Source: a virus
Direction: 5' to 3' (one strand)
DNA: 41,812 nucleotides
IMG/VR virus record: IMGVR_UViG_3300046507_000598
Location: 1-41,812 of that record
Both the position numbers and the translations under genes were made by a program. Below the pieces are notes generated by a model. It had not been told where the DNA came from, made no database searches, and saw only the letters and a program-made list of their open reading frames with translations. Below are positions 7,046 through 15,881 of the stretch, piece after piece. Each line of letters opens with the position of its first letter. Positions within the stretch are counted from its first letter, which is position 1.

Positions 7046-8805
7046 CAATAAATCTCCATGAAGCCGGTATTCGTTGAGGTCTGGCCCTCAAGCGGCTCGT
7101 TCTGCAGTGCGTGGAAGAGCGCCCAGGCGAGATCCGCATGCCCTGTTTCATCGTTGCGGCCTGCGGTGTAGGTGAATTGCCGGCCGCTGGCCGTGATGGT
7201 TTTGCGGATAGCCATCAGCGACTGGGCCATGTCGACCCAGCCAGCATCAAATTCGAGGCGTCCCTTGTGAATCACGTCGTATGCCTTAAGCACCAGGCGT
7301 GTCTTCACTTCTGGCGAATAGCTAAAAGTGGTTACGTTGGGGAAGAACTGGCGCACCAGCTGGGCCACGCCCGAGCCCATGCCGGTGATGTCGATACCGA
7401 TATACGTCACCCAATACCGCATCGTGATCTGACGAATAGCCTCAGCCTGGGCCGCGAAATCCATCCCACGGAATTGATGGCGCTCGAGCACGCGGAATTT
7501 CCCGCCCGGTACCAGCGGAGGCGCCACGACCACCAGCCCTGAGCTGTCACCAGTTTCAGCGGGGTCATACCCCACCCACACTTGACGATCGGCAAATGGG
7601 CGGGCCGCAAATGGCTTGTAGTCCTCGGACCACTCAACCCAGCTGTCGACCATGCAGGGCTGCAGGACATTGAGCGGGAAGATGCTCGCCCCGTCATCGA
7701 CGAACTGGCACATGAGCAGGTTGGCAAACGCGTCGGCGTTGTACTCAAGCCGCAGTTCTTCCAGGTCGAACAGATCGCAGCCGCGCTGCTCAGCGTCGAG
7801 GATGGTGACGATCTGACGCCAGATCCTGTCCTCGCAAAGCCTCCCCTGCTGCAGGGCGTCGTGTGACACATCCATTTTGAGGCGCTGGGCCGCAGGCTTA
7901 CCCTTGTTGAAGCGTTCACCGGTCCAGAAGCTGTAAGCCTCATGCGCCATGCTCGATGGCGTCGAGAAGTAGGTGCGCCGATATTGCTTCTGCATCGCCA
8001 TGCCGCTGGCGACCTTGTTCAGCTCGTTGAACTTGAACGTCCAGAAGAATTCGTCGAAGTAGAAATTACCGTGGTAACCCTGAGCGGTTCGGGCGTTAGT
8101 CCCAAGGAAATGCAGCTCGGCGCCGTTGGCCAGAATGATTGGGTCACCCGTCAGCTCAACCCCGCATACCTCACGCGCAAACCCCTGAATGTAGGCCTTG
8201 AATATGTGTGCCTGGTTCTTCGATGCCGACAGGAAAATCTGATTGCGGCCGGTGACCAGGGCGTCAATGAAAGCCTCTCGGGCGAAATAGTAGGTCGCCC
8301 CGATCTGCCGGCTTTTGAGGATGACCCTGGTGCGCTGATTGCTCGCCCGGTACCAGTCCAGTTGATAGCCAAAGCAGCCATCCGTGAACGCCTCGGTGAG
8401 CAGCTCAATCTGCTCCTCGCTGAATTCGTTGCGTGCCGCCTTTTTCTTCGGGCCTTCGTTGCGCTTTGCCAGATTGGGGTTGAGGTCAGTGTCGGTGCCG
8501 CCACTCTTGTACCGTTCGATGCGAGCCTGTCGCTCCAACTGACGATGCAGCAAGTCAATCTCTTTGAAGTCGCCGCCAGTCTTGTCGTCCTTCAGGATCA
8601 ACTGCACCAGGCGGGCTTCCAGTGCCCCGCCGATACGCTCGACGTTGTCGGCCCTGTCCCATTCGTCCCGCGTCTTCCAGGCGTGAACGGTCTTTTCTTT
8701 CTCGCCCAGCATTTCCGCGATCGCGCAGATCCGCAGGCCTGTCCAGTAAAGGAACTTGGCCTGGCGGCGGTTATCGCGAATGGGTGTGGCTTCGGTTGTC
8801 GTCAT
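7045..8805 (-). CDS. P: Terminase large subunit, ATPase (P2 gpP)
   Basis: It cleaves at cos and pumps DNA into the prohead. The 586-aa product is the size of P2 gpP. After an N-terminal helix-turn-helix (ICAIAEMLGEKEKTVHAW) come a Walker A-type KSRQIGAT (about 164-171), Walker B FYFDEF (about 248-253) and nuclease-domain acidic motifs YDPAETGDSS and GIDITGMG. I chose the ATG at 8805 because homology starts there; the frame is open to 8916 but that part looks like leader sequence. Transcription runs away from gene O, with a shared Ogr-like site between them. Confidence 0.93.
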   Translation of the reverse strand: MTTTEATPIRDNRRQAKFLYWTGLRICAIAEMLGEKEKTVHAWKTRDEWDRADNVERIGGALEARLVQLILKDDKTGGDFKEIDLLHRQLERQARIERYKSGGTDTDLNPNLAKRNEGPKKKAARNEFSEEQIELLTEAFTDGCFGYQLDWYRASNQRTRVILKSRQIGATYYFAREAFIDALVTGRNQIFLSASKNQAHIFKAYIQGFAREVCGVELTGDPIILANGAELHFLGTNARTAQGYHGNFYFDEFFWTFKFNELNKVASGMAMQKQYRRTYFSTPSSMAHEAYSFWTGERFNKGKPAAQRLKMDVSHDALQQGRLCEDRIWRQIVTILDAEQRGCDLFDLEELRLEYNADAFANLLMCQFVDDGASIFPLNVLQPCMVDSWVEWSEDYKPFAARPFADRQVWVGYDPAETGDSSGLVVVAPPLVPGGKFRVLERHQFRGMDFAAQAEAIRQITMRYWVTYIGIDITGMGSGVAQLVRQFFPNVTTFSYSPEVKTRLVLKAYDVIHKGRLEFDAGWVDMAQSLMAIRKTITASGRQFTYTAGRNDETGHADLAWALFHALQNEPLEGQTSTNTGFMEIY

Positions 8806-8853
8806 GGCGGCGATGCTGACGCCACGCGCGCGTGAAGGCGTAGTGACGGGCCG

Positions 8854-8872
8854 TGTAGGGCCCGAGGTTACA
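8854..8872. promoter_or_regulatory. Ogr-like activator site, P/O divergent promoters
   Basis: TGTAGGGCCCGAGGTTACA is a TGT-N13-ACA dyad between the divergent genes P and O. The same 19-bp pattern occurs before V (15259) and FI (21367), which are the P2 late operon heads. P2 late promoters are activated by Ogr/Delta at a TGT...ACA dyad. The centre is 58 bp from the P start and 99 bp from the O start, so one symmetric site could serve both directions. Confidence 0.7.
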
Positions 8873-8961
8873 ACTGGCGCCGATTGCTCATAAAAGCGCC
8901 AATGTCGACGATGCACCTCAACGCAACTGCACCCAGCAGCATCGCTTTGAGGACCCGCTCA

Positions 8962-9828
8962 ATGAGTAAGAAATTTCGTTCCAAATGGTTTCGCGTCGCC
9001 GTAGAAGGCGCGACCACTGACGGCCGCCAGATTGAGCGCCAGTGGCTGGTCGACGCCGCAGAAACCTACAACCCGAACACCTACGCTGCGCGAGTCTGGA
9101 TGGAGCATTACCGCAGCGTCCTGCCCGACAGCCCGTTTCGCGCTTATGGCGATGTCCTGGCTGCGAAGACCGAAGAAGTGGACGTCAACGGTGCGAAGAA
9201 GCTGGCCCTGTTCGTTCAGATCGAGCCGACTGCCGACCTGATCGCCATGAACAAAGCGCGCCAGAAGCTGTACACCAGCATCGAGATCGCACCGAAGTTC
9301 GCGGACACCGGCCGCGCTTACCTCGACGGGTTGGCTGTCACCGACTCCCCCGCAAGCCTGGGCACCGAGATGCTCACGTTCAGCGCGCAGAACCCTGACG
9401 CATCCCCGCTCAAGGCGCGTAAGAGCAAACCGGACAACCTGTTTTCGGAGCTGCTCGAAGCGAAGCTGGAATTCGATGAGATTGAAGAAACCCCCAGCAA
9501 GTTCGAGGAACTGTTCGCTCGCGTTGCTGAGCTCCTGGGTTCGGCCAAAGAAAAAAACAAGCCCGTCGAAAATGACAAGCCCGCTGCCGACGACGGGAAG
9601 TTCTCGAAACTGAACGAAGTCGTTGAGGTGCTTGCCGGCCACGCAGCCGAGCAATCAAAGCTGTTCACCTCGATCGAGGAAGCCAACAAATCACTGCAGG
9701 GCAAGTACGACAAGCTCAGCACTGACTTCAACGACCTGATCAAACGCCTGGGCGACAGCCAGGACCACAGCCAAGTGAGCCGTCCACCTGTAGTTGGCGG
9801 CGAAGGCTCAGTGCTGACCGCTTACTGA
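8962..9828 (+). CDS. O: Capsid scaffolding protein / prohead protease (P2 gpO)
   Basis: It guides capsid assembly and cleaves itself and other capsid proteins. The 288-aa product matches gpO in length. The N-terminal half is the serine protease domain (KWFRVAVEGATTDGR, then TDSPASLGTEML), and the C-terminal half is a charged, helical scaffold ending near ALTAY-like VLTAY. The ATG at 8962 has GAGGA at 8949-8953; the frame is open further upstream but the family starts here. It leads the capsid operon. Confidence 0.92.
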   Translation: MSKKFRSKWFRVAVEGATTDGRQIERQWLVDAAETYNPNTYAARVWMEHYRSVLPDSPFRAYGDVLAAKTEEVDVNGAKKLALFVQIEPTADLIAMNKARQKLYTSIEIAPKFADTGRAYLDGLAVTDSPASLGTEMLTFSAQNPDASPLKARKSKPDNLFSELLEAKLEFDEIEETPSKFEELFARVAELLGSAKEKNKPVENDKPAADDGKFSKLNEVVEVLAGHAAEQSKLFTSIEEANKSLQGKYDKLSTDFNDLIKRLGDSQDHSQVSRPPVVGGEGSVLTAY

Positions 9829-9865
9829 TCGGACCGATCATCACAAGGTTTACCTGGAGAACACC

Positions 9866-10870
9866 ATGCGTAACGAAACTCGACTCGCCTTCAACGGCTT
9901 CACCCGGCAGGTAGCCCTGCTCAACGCTGTAGCCTCGGCGGCAGAGAAATTCACCGTCACCCCAACGATCCAGCAGACGTTGGAAACGGCAATCCAGGAA
10001 TCGAGCGACTTCCTGAAGCAGATCAACATCATCGGCGTCGATGAACAGGAAGGCGAAGCGATCCTGTTGGCGGTTGGCTCGACGATCGCAGGCCGGACCG
10101 ACACTTCGACCAAGGCTCGCGACCCTCGAAGCGTAGGTACGCTGAAAAGTGACACCTACAGCTGCAAGAAAACCGACTTCGACACCTACGTGAAGTATCA
10201 GCTTCTGGATGCCTGGGCGAAGTTCAAAGACTTCCAAGCTCGCCTGTCGGGTGCCATCGTCGGGCAACAGGCGCTTGACCGCATCATGATCGGTTTCAAC
10301 GGAAAATCGGTTGCCGCTGATACCGACCGCGTTAACAACCCGCTGCTGCAGGATGTGAACATCGGCTGGCTGGAGAAGTACCGCACCAAGGCGCCCGCGC
10401 GTGTCATGAGCAGCGGTAAGGTCGCCGGCAAGGTCACGATCGGCCCGAGCGGTGACTACAAGACTCTCGACGGTCTGGTTTACGACGCCATCCAGTTGCT
10501 GGACCCATGGCATCGCAAGCGTCCAGATCTGGTCGTGCTGGTTGACCGCAACCTGCTGCACTCCAAATTCCTGGCCAACATCGAAGGCGCGGCGGACAAC
10601 GAAAACGAGCTCGCTGCAGCACGAATCATTGCCAACGGCACATTGGGCGGACTGCCCGTGGTCGACGCCCCTTTCTTCATCGACGGTGGCATCTTCATCA
10701 CCACCCTGAAGAACCTGTCGATCTACTTCCAGATCGGTGGCCGTCGCCGCATGACCCGTGAAGAACCGGAGCGCGATCGCATCGCCGACTACCAGTCCTC
10801 GAACGAAGCGTATGTCGTAGAAGACTTCGGTCTGGGCGCCTTGGTCGAAAACATCGAAGAGGCCGCATAA
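9866..10870 (+). CDS. N: Major capsid protein (P2 gpN)
   Basis: This HK97-fold shell protein builds the icosahedral head. It has 334 aa, close to P2 gpN. The start MRNETRLAFNGFTRQVALLN and the C-terminal YQSSNEAYVVEDFG are typical of the family. As in P2, the N-terminus is probably trimmed by the gpO protease. A GGAG lies just upstream of the ATG. The codon use is the most GC-rich and regular in the window, as expected for an abundant product. Confidence 0.95.
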   Translation: MRNETRLAFNGFTRQVALLNAVASAAEKFTVTPTIQQTLETAIQESSDFLKQINIIGVDEQEGEAILLAVGSTIAGRTDTSTKARDPRSVGTLKSDTYSCKKTDFDTYVKYQLLDAWAKFKDFQARLSGAIVGQQALDRIMIGFNGKSVAADTDRVNNPLLQDVNIGWLEKYRTKAPARVMSSGKVAGKVTIGPSGDYKTLDGLVYDAIQLLDPWHRKRPDLVVLVDRNLLHSKFLANIEGAADNENELAAARIIANGTLGGLPVVDAPFFIDGGIFITTLKNLSIYFQIGGRRRMTREEPERDRIADYQSSNEAYVVEDFGLGALVENIEEAA

Positions 10871-10872
10871 CC

Positions 10873-11577
10873 ATGGGTCTCTCTCTCGCCCAACGTCATC
10901 GGCTGCAGGCGCTCGCGTCGCAGGAAGCCGCTGCTGCTACGCCGTCCGTGTCGATGGCGGGCGGGACGGCCTACGAAATGCAGCTGGCCCAACTGCTACA
11001 GGATCGGCTGCGCCTCAAGGGGATCCAGTCAAACGAAGGCAAGGCCGCGTTGAAGTTGCAGCTTCTGCCGGCCTACGTGCCCTATGTCGACGGGATTTTG
11101 GCTGCAGGTAATGGCGCCCAGGACGAAGTACTCACCACGATCATGATCTGGCGGGTAGACGCTTCGGACTACGCAGGTGCGCTGGACATCGCCGCGTACG
11201 TGTTGCAGCACAACCTGCTGATGCCGGACCGCTTTGAACGTACCACCGGGTGCCTAATTGCCGAAGAGATCGCGGAAGCGGCTCTGAAAGCTCAGAAAAC
11301 CAATGGGACTTTCGACCTCGCCACCCTGCACCGCGCCATGGAACTCACCGCTGACCACGACATGCCCGACGAAGCCAGGGCGAAGCTGTACCTGGCCACT
11401 GGACGCGCCACCGTGGCTGGGCTGGACGTGGATAACCCCGGCCAACCCGGTCAGGTAATGGCTGGTATCGAACTGCTGAAACGTGCGATCGAGCTGAACA
11501 ACAGCTGCGGTGGCAAGAAGGATCTGGATGGCGCCGAGCGCCTCCTGAAAAAGATTGCTCCCCCACAAGGGAGCTGA
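10873..11577 (+). CDS. M: Terminase small subunit (P2 gpM)
   Basis: The small terminase subunit recognises cos DNA and works with gpP in cutting it. The 234-aa product is near P2 gpM in length, with the family N-terminus SLAQRHRLQALASQEAAAA and central FERTTGCLIAEEIAEAAL. It starts two bases after the N stop codon, with GAGG inside the end of N as ribosome site. About 100 bp of non-coding DNA follow before L. Confidence 0.92.
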   Translation: MGLSLAQRHRLQALASQEAAAATPSVSMAGGTAYEMQLAQLLQDRLRLKGIQSNEGKAALKLQLLPAYVPYVDGILAAGNGAQDEVLTTIMIWRVDASDYAGALDIAAYVLQHNLLMPDRFERTTGCLIAEEIAEAALKAQKTNGTFDLATLHRAMELTADHDMPDEARAKLYLATGRATVAGLDVDNPGQPGQVMAGIELLKRAIELNNSCGGKKDLDGAERLLKKIAPPQGS

Positions 11578-11677
11578 CCGAGCGTACCCCGCAACCCCGG
11601 CGGCCCGAGGCTGATCAGCAGGTTCCTCTCCTTTCCTTGCTGTGACGCCTCGGCCACCGCCGACTTAGGGCAGAAAC

Positions 11678-12145
11678 ATGAGCGGATTCATTGCCACCGG
11701 CACGAACACCAGCGTGCCCTACCCCATCACGAACGACGGATTCTGGCCGGACATTGACGGTGCCAACGTGCGCGCGTCCCTGCGGATCGACGGCAGCGTG
11801 ACCGACGCGCGTTTGGAGGTAGCCATCGTCAACGCGCTGATCCAGGTGAACGGTGAGCTGGCCCAGATCAAACGCGACCACCTGGCAAGTGGCTATAGCA
11901 ATCTCGAAACCGTGCCGGCAGACGAGATCAACGGTGTCAGCCTGTTGGTCCACCTCTATCGCCGATCGATCTATTGCACTGTCGGCGCCGAACTTACTGA
12001 GCGGTACCGCAGCTATGACAGCTCCGTCGACGGCAACAAAAACGCCGACGAACTGACCCCTTCAGTAGATGAATACCGACGCGATGCGCGCTTTGCCATC
12101 CGGGATCTGCTGGGCGTTCCGCATTCAACCGTGGAGCTGATCTGA
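11678..12145 (+). CDS. L: Head completion protein (P2 gpL)
   Basis: It finishes and stabilises the filled head at the connector. The 155-aa product resembles P2 gpL, with the N-terminal FIATGTNTSVPYPITNDGFWPDI and a C-terminal RDARFAIRDLLG segment. An AGGGCAG lies before the ATG. The stop overlaps the start of gpX by one base (TGATG). Confidence 0.9.
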   Translation: MSGFIATGTNTSVPYPITNDGFWPDIDGANVRASLRIDGSVTDARLEVAIVNALIQVNGELAQIKRDHLASGYSNLETVPADEINGVSLLVHLYRRSIYCTVGAELTERYRSYDSSVDGNKNADELTPSVDEYRRDARFAIRDLLGVPHSTVELI

Positions 12146-12357
12146 TGGCATCCCCTGTGTACGCACAGCAAGGCGACACCGTCGACGCCATCTGCTGGCG
12201 GATTTACGGACGGACCGCGAGCGTCACCGAAGCGGTTTTGGATGCAAATCCTGGACTCGCAGATCTGGGGCCGATCTTGCCCCATGGAACGGCAGTCATC
12301 CTCCCCGACGCAGCGCCGCAAGCCCAAGAGTTGCAAATGGTGAATCTATGGGACTGA
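12145..12357 (+). CDS. X: Tail protein X (P2 gpX, LysM-like)
   Basis: This 70-aa tail protein is needed for a functional tail. The sequence QQGDTVDAICWRIYGR... TEAVLDANPGLADLGPILPHG is a single LysM-like repeat typical of gpX. It is translationally coupled to L upstream and may overlap the holin frame downstream by 10 bp. Confidence 0.92.
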   Translation: MASPVYAQQGDTVDAICWRIYGRTASVTEAVLDANPGLADLGPILPHGTAVILPDAAPQAQELQMVNLWD

Positions 12358-12734
12358 TCCACCACACCACAGCCAAGGATGAGCACCCAATTCCACCCTC
12401 GGACAGCGGAACAAAGCGCATGCCTGACAAACCGGAAACATGGGCCTGGTTCGCTGCCTGGCTCCAACAAAACTGGCCTGCCTTCTACGCGGGAGGCCTT
12501 GCTGCAGTGATCGCGGCCCTACGAATCATGTATGGCGGCGGCACATGGCGCCGAGTACTCCTCGAGGCTCCGCTGTGTGGGTTGCTTGCCCTTTCTGCCA
12601 GCCATGGCCTTTCACTGCTGGGGATCCCCGCGACCACTGGCCCGTTCTTTGGCGGCGTCATTGGCCTGCTGGGTGTGGAGACCACCCGAGCCATCGCCAA
12701 ATCTATTTTCAAACGCAAGGTGGAGCAGATATGA
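12348..12734 (+). CDS. Phage holin
   Basis: It forms inner-membrane holes that time lysis. A hydrophilic N-terminus is followed by two to three hydrophobic segments: AFYAGGLAAVIAALRIM, LLEAPLCGLLALSASHGLSLL and TGPFFGGVIGLLGVE. This pattern fits the HP1/lambda-type holins found at this position in Pseudomonas P2-like phages. The start is uncertain: ATG 12348 (128 aa) overlaps gpX, while ATG 12420 (104 aa) begins at MPDKPETW and looks closer to the family. The stop overlaps the endolysin start (ATGA). Confidence 0.8.
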   Translation: MGLIHHTTAKDEHPIPPSDSGTKRMPDKPETWAWFAAWLQQNWPAFYAGGLAAVIAALRIMYGGGTWRRVLLEAPLCGLLALSASHGLSLLGIPATTGPFFGGVIGLLGVETTRAIAKSIFKRKVEQI

Positions 12735-13570
12735 GCGTCTTACGTCATGGGGATCGCGGTCAGGAAGTCCGTGTGTTGCAGCAGCGCCTGAACCTGAACG
12801 GAGCTGGTCTTGTTGCTGACGGCGTCTTTGGAGACGCCACGGAGACAGCTGTGCGTGATTACCAGCGCAAGGTTGGCTTGGTAATCGACGGTATTGCAGG
12901 CCAAAAGACCGCCTTGGCGCTTGCCGGCGCTGACTGCTCCTATCTCCTGCAGCACGCCTCGCTGGTGAGCGCCGCAACTCGATTGGGCGTAGAGCTCGCC
13001 GCCGTGATGGCGGTCAACGAAGTGGAGAGCCAAGGCAGCGGCTTCCTTGACAACGGCAAACCAAAGATTCTGTTTGAGCGCCACATTATGTACCGCCAGC
13101 TCGAAACCCCACGCACTGCCGACGATGATGCAGCCGCATTAAAGGCGCGGGCGGATCGGCTGGCAGTGGCTCAGCCAAACCTGGTCAACCCAAAGGCCGG
13201 CGGATATGCCGGTGGGTCAGCGGAACATCAACGCCTGGCGAATGCTCGTCTCATTGACGACGTGTGTGCACTGGAGTCGGCTAGTTGGGGCGCATTTCAG
13301 GTGATGGGCTATCACGCCATGCGGCTCGGATACGCGAACGTGCAGGACTTCGTTTCGCGCATGAACAAGGACGAGAACGAGCAGTTCGAAGCCTTCGTGC
13401 GGTTCATCGAGGCTGATGCAGGGCTGCTCAAATCACTGAAAGGCAAGAAATGGGCTGCGTTCGCGAAGGAATACAACGGCCCGGACTACGCCCGCAACTT
13501 GTATGACACCAAGCTGGAGCGCGCTTATCAGCGTCATGCAGTCGGCTGTCCGATGCCGGAGGCCGCATGA
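12731..13570 (+). CDS. Endolysin: N-acetylmuramidase with peptidoglycan-binding domain
   Basis: It cuts the glycan strands of the cell wall at lysis. Residues 3-62 are a PG_binding_1 domain (HGDRGQEVRVLQQRLNL). Residues about 75-275 are the N-acetylmuramidase domain (DUF3380 type), with MAVNEVESQGSGF and PKILFERH; E97 or E99 is the likely catalytic acid. No signal peptide is visible, so it depends on the holin. ATG 12731 is supported by GGAG and by the ATGA overlap with the holin. The frame is open upstream but without homology. Confidence 0.93.
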   Translation: MSVLRHGDRGQEVRVLQQRLNLNGAGLVADGVFGDATETAVRDYQRKVGLVIDGIAGQKTALALAGADCSYLLQHASLVSAATRLGVELAAVMAVNEVESQGSGFLDNGKPKILFERHIMYRQLETPRTADDDAAALKARADRLAVAQPNLVNPKAGGYAGGSAEHQRLANARLIDDVCALESASWGAFQVMGYHAMRLGYANVQDFVSRMNKDENEQFEAFVRFIEADAGLLKSLKGKKWAAFAKEYNGPDYARNLYDTKLERAYQRHAVGCPMPEAA

Positions 13571-13773
13571 TCGATCACGAGCAGATCCGCAAGCTGTCTC
13601 CGGCCGATGGCGATATCTTCGTGCTGCCCGCTGGCACTCCCTTTGAGCTGGCCCGCGAGCTCGGCGAGGCGATCACCATTGCGAAGCCTGGCGTTAAAGC
13701 AATGGTCATCCTTGGCGACCTTCGCAAGGCCGACACCGCAGCCATGAATGCCGCTGGCTGGTATAGAGCATGA
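13567..13773 (+). CDS. Small lysis-cassette protein of unknown function
   Basis: A 68-aa acidic-to-neutral protein, starting MIDHEQIRKLSPADGDIFVL, with no membrane segment. I do not recognise a domain. It overlaps the endolysin by four bases (ATGA) and the i-spanin gene by four bases, so it is translated as part of the lysis cassette. That tight packing, together with phage-like codon use, supports it as a real gene. Confidence 0.8.
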   Translation: MIDHEQIRKLSPADGDIFVLPAGTPFELARELGEAITIAKPGVKAMVILGDLRKADTAAMNAAGWYRA

Positions 13774-14213
13774 GCACGCTGCGCCAGGTGCTATACGGAC
13801 TGGCGCTGCTCGGCGCCCTGTCCCTGTTGCTCTGGGCCCAATCGGAGCGGATTGAGGTAGCGGAGAAGAACACGGAGCTTGCCCAAGGCGAGACGACCGC
13901 TGCGCTGGGAAGAGCAACCCGCAGCGAAGCTGTGACCGCCAAGCTCGAAGGCACCCTGACCGCTGAGCGCAAAGCTCAAGCGGCATTACGCCTCCTGCAG
14001 GATGACCTTCGAAAATCCCTCTCCGATCGCAAACAAACCATTGAGGATTTGAAACGTGAGAACCAAGAGCTTCAGCTATGGGCTGACCAGCTTCTCCCTG
14101 ATGCTGCTCGCCGCCTGCGCGAACGTCCCGCCATCACAGGAGCCGCAGCTTATCGAGACTGGCTGTCCGGCGGTCGTGCCTTGCACCCTACCGTCAGTCC
14201 GGCCGCTCAGTAA
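13770..14213 (+). CDS. i-spanin (Rz/LysB-like)
   Basis: The inner-membrane spanin subunit, which joins with the o-spanin to fuse inner and outer membranes in the last lysis step. The 147-aa product has an N-terminal membrane anchor (VLYGLALLGALSLLLWA) followed by a long coiled coil (about 25-115). The o-spanin gene begins inside it in another frame at 14056, the classical Rz/Rz1 nesting. Confidence 0.9.
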   Translation: MSTLRQVLYGLALLGALSLLLWAQSERIEVAEKNTELAQGETTAALGRATRSEAVTAKLEGTLTAERKAQAALRLLQDDLRKSLSDRKQTIEDLKRENQELQLWADQLLPDAARRLRERPAITGAAAYRDWLSGGRALHPTVSPAAQ

Positions 14214-14322
14214 CGGCGCTCTGCTTGACGATCAGGACACGATCGAGGCGGCGTGGGCGGACTGCGCAGCGCAAGTCGACACGGTTTATCAGCATCAGTT
14301 GGAACAGGCGCAGAAACAATGA
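14056..14322 (+). CDS. o-spanin lipoprotein (Rz1/LysC-like), overlapping Rz
   Basis: The outer-membrane lipoprotein spanin. It starts at GTG 14056 inside the Rz gene in another frame and runs past its end. A signal peptide with lipobox LLAAC puts the lipidated cysteine at residue 21. The mature part is proline- and cysteine-containing, 67 residues. The stop overlaps the start of R (ATGA). This gene is often missed in annotation because of the frame overlap and the GTG start. Confidence 0.87.
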   Translation: MRTKSFSYGLTSFSLMLLAACANVPPSQEPQLIETGCPAVVPCTLPSVRPLSNGALLDDQDTIEAAWADCAAQVDTVYQHQLEQAQKQ

Positions 14323-14801
14323 ACAAGCACGAATCCCTGCGCGCGCACCTGATCTCGTCTGTGCCGGATCTGGCCCAGAATCCGGACCGGCTGATGATAT
14401 TCATCGACAACGGCAAAATCCGAAGTACCGCCGCTTTCGGCCTCTCATTTGAGTACATCTACACGCTCAATCTGATCCTGACCGACTACGCCGGCCACCC
14501 TGATGCCGTGGCTATTCCGCTGCTAGCTTGGGTGCTGGTCAATCAGCGCGAACTGATGGAGAACGTCGAGCGCAGCAAGGACTCGATCATCTTTGAGGCC
14601 GATGTCCTGGACAACAGCAAAGTAGACCTGTCGATCAAACTGCCGCTAACTGAACGGGTAATCGTCAAACGTCAGGACGATGGAAAGCTCCTGGTCAGTC
14701 ATCCGCCCGAGCCGGTTGTTGATGACGATCCGTTTGATCTGCCGAGCCTTGAATTGTGGGCTGCCGGCGGCGAGTTCATCACGCGCTGGGATCGACCATG
14801 A
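14319..14801 (+). CDS. R: Tail completion protein (P2 gpR)
   Basis: gpR acts with gpS to complete the tail so it can join the head. The 160-aa product begins MNKHESLRAHL and carries the family segment FEYIYTLNLILTDY. ATG 14319 overlaps the Rz1 stop; upstream in-frame codons are ignored because homology starts here. It overlaps S by four bases. Confidence 0.92.
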   Translation: MNKHESLRAHLISSVPDLAQNPDRLMIFIDNGKIRSTAAFGLSFEYIYTLNLILTDYAGHPDAVAIPLLAWVLVNQRELMENVERSKDSIIFEADVLDNSKVDLSIKLPLTERVIVKRQDDGKLLVSHPPEPVVDDDPFDLPSLELWAAGGEFITRWDRP

Positions 14802-15250
14802 GTCAGGATCTGCATGCCCTGGAACAATGGGCAAGTGTCCTGCTCGCCAAGCTGGACGAATCAGAGCGGCGCAAGCTGCTCGGCACGATGGCGCGGGACC
14901 TGCGCCGCAGTCAGCAGAAGCGTGTGACGGCGCAACGCAACCCAGACGGCAGTTCTTTTGTCCCTCGCAAGCCCAAGGACCTGCGCGGGAAAAAAGGCCG
15001 GGTGAAGACCAAAATGTTCACCAAATTAAGAACCGCGAGATACCTGCGAACGGAGAACAACGCCGGCGGATTCTCGACTGGCTTTGTTGGCCGGGTCAGC
15101 CGGATTGCGCGGGTCCACCAGTACGGCTTACGAGACCGCCCCGCCAAAGGCCAGGCCGACGTTCAGTACGACACCCGTGAGCTGCTGGGATTCTCTGGCG
15201 ACGAGCTGGATAACATCCGCAACGCCCTGATCGATCACCTCGCCGGTTAG
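14798..15250 (+). CDS. S: Tail completion protein (P2 gpS)
   Basis: A 150-aa partner of gpR, the same length as in P2. A basic middle region (RKPKDLRGKKGRVKTKMF) and RIARVHQYGLRDRP are typical of the family. ATG 14798 overlaps the R stop as ATGA. It is the last gene of the operon driven from the O promoter; a new Ogr-like site follows at 15259. Confidence 0.92.
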   Translation: MSQDLHALEQWASVLLAKLDESERRKLLGTMARDLRRSQQKRVTAQRNPDGSSFVPRKPKDLRGKKGRVKTKMFTKLRTARYLRTENNAGGFSTGFVGRVSRIARVHQYGLRDRPAKGQADVQYDTRELLGFSGDELDNIRNALIDHLAG

Positions 15251-15258
15251 CGTCACCT

Positions 15259-15277
15259 TGTACACCCCTCGCTTACA
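15259..15277. promoter_or_regulatory. Ogr-like activator site, V promoter
   Basis: TGTACACCCCTCGCTTACA matches the TGT-N13-ACA pattern seen before P/O and FI and shares CCCTCG with the FI site. Its centre is 57 bp before the V start, nearly the same as the 58 bp to the P start at the first site. It would drive the baseplate and tail fibre genes V-W-J-I-H-G. Confidence 0.7.
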
Positions 15278-15324
15278 CCGGCCCGGTGATGCGGCACGCA
15301 CGCGCGAGCCGCAACATCCGGGAC

Positions 15325-15881
15325 ATGGACTCCCTCACAGATGTAATTCGACGTCTTGAAAACCTGATTCGTGCCGGCACAGTTGCCGAGATCGATCCGG
15401 CGGCTCCACGTTGCCGAGTGAAAACCGGCGGGCTGATGACCGACTGGCTGCCGTTCTTCACCGTGCGTGCCGGTGAAGATGCTGAGTGGGATCCGCCAAG
15501 CATCAATGAACAATGCCTGGTGCTCTCTCCGTCCGGCAATCCGGCCCACGGCTTCGTGATCTTCGGATTCAACAGCGACCTGTTTCCTGCTCCGGACAAC
15601 AGCCTCACCCGCCGTCGACGCCGGTACCGCGACGGCGCGACCGTCGACTACGACACGGCATCCCACACGCTGACTGCAACGCTACCAGGCGGCGGCAAGG
15701 CGGCGGCAAGGCGGTGCTCGTCGCACCAGGTGGCGTGCATGTCACCGGTGACGTGGTTATCGATGGTCTTGTGACTGTAAGTAAAGACGTGGTTGCAGGG
15801 CCACAGGCAATCAGCCTGATCAATCACCGGACTGCCGGCGTGAAGCGCGGCAATGAGATCTCGGATGGGCCAATCCCATGA
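15325..15881 (+). pseudogene. V: Baseplate spike protein gpV, frameshifted by an 11-bp tandem duplication
   Basis: gpV is the membrane-piercing spike at the tail tip and is essential in P2. The reading frame from ATG 15325 (MDSLTDVIRRLENLIRAG) leaves frame after YDTASHTLTATLPGGGK and runs on to 15774 as unrelated residues. The proper C-terminus (AVLVAPGGVHVTGDVVIDG to the end at 15881) is in another frame. Removing one copy of GCGGCGGCAAG (15689-15699/15700-15710) restores a 181-aa gpV. The W start overlaps the restored stop. Either the prophage is spike-defective, or the repeat switches by slippage, or it is an assembly error. Confidence 0.88.
15689..15710 (+). repeat. 11-bp perfect tandem repeat within gpV
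   Basis: GCGGCGGCAAG occurs twice in tandem, followed by a third partial GCGG. Eleven is not a multiple of three, so the extra unit breaks the V frame. With one unit the frame reads LPGGGKAVLVAPGG, the expected family sequence. Confidence 0.95.

Noticed and set aside
7942-8835. 297-aa plus-strand reading frame opposite the terminase
   Set aside because: It is the shadow of gene P: high GC at third positions opens the antisense frame. Gene P has clear motifs.
9740-10561. 273-aa minus-strand reading frame opposite the capsid gene
   Set aside because: It is antisense to gene N, whose product is unmistakable.
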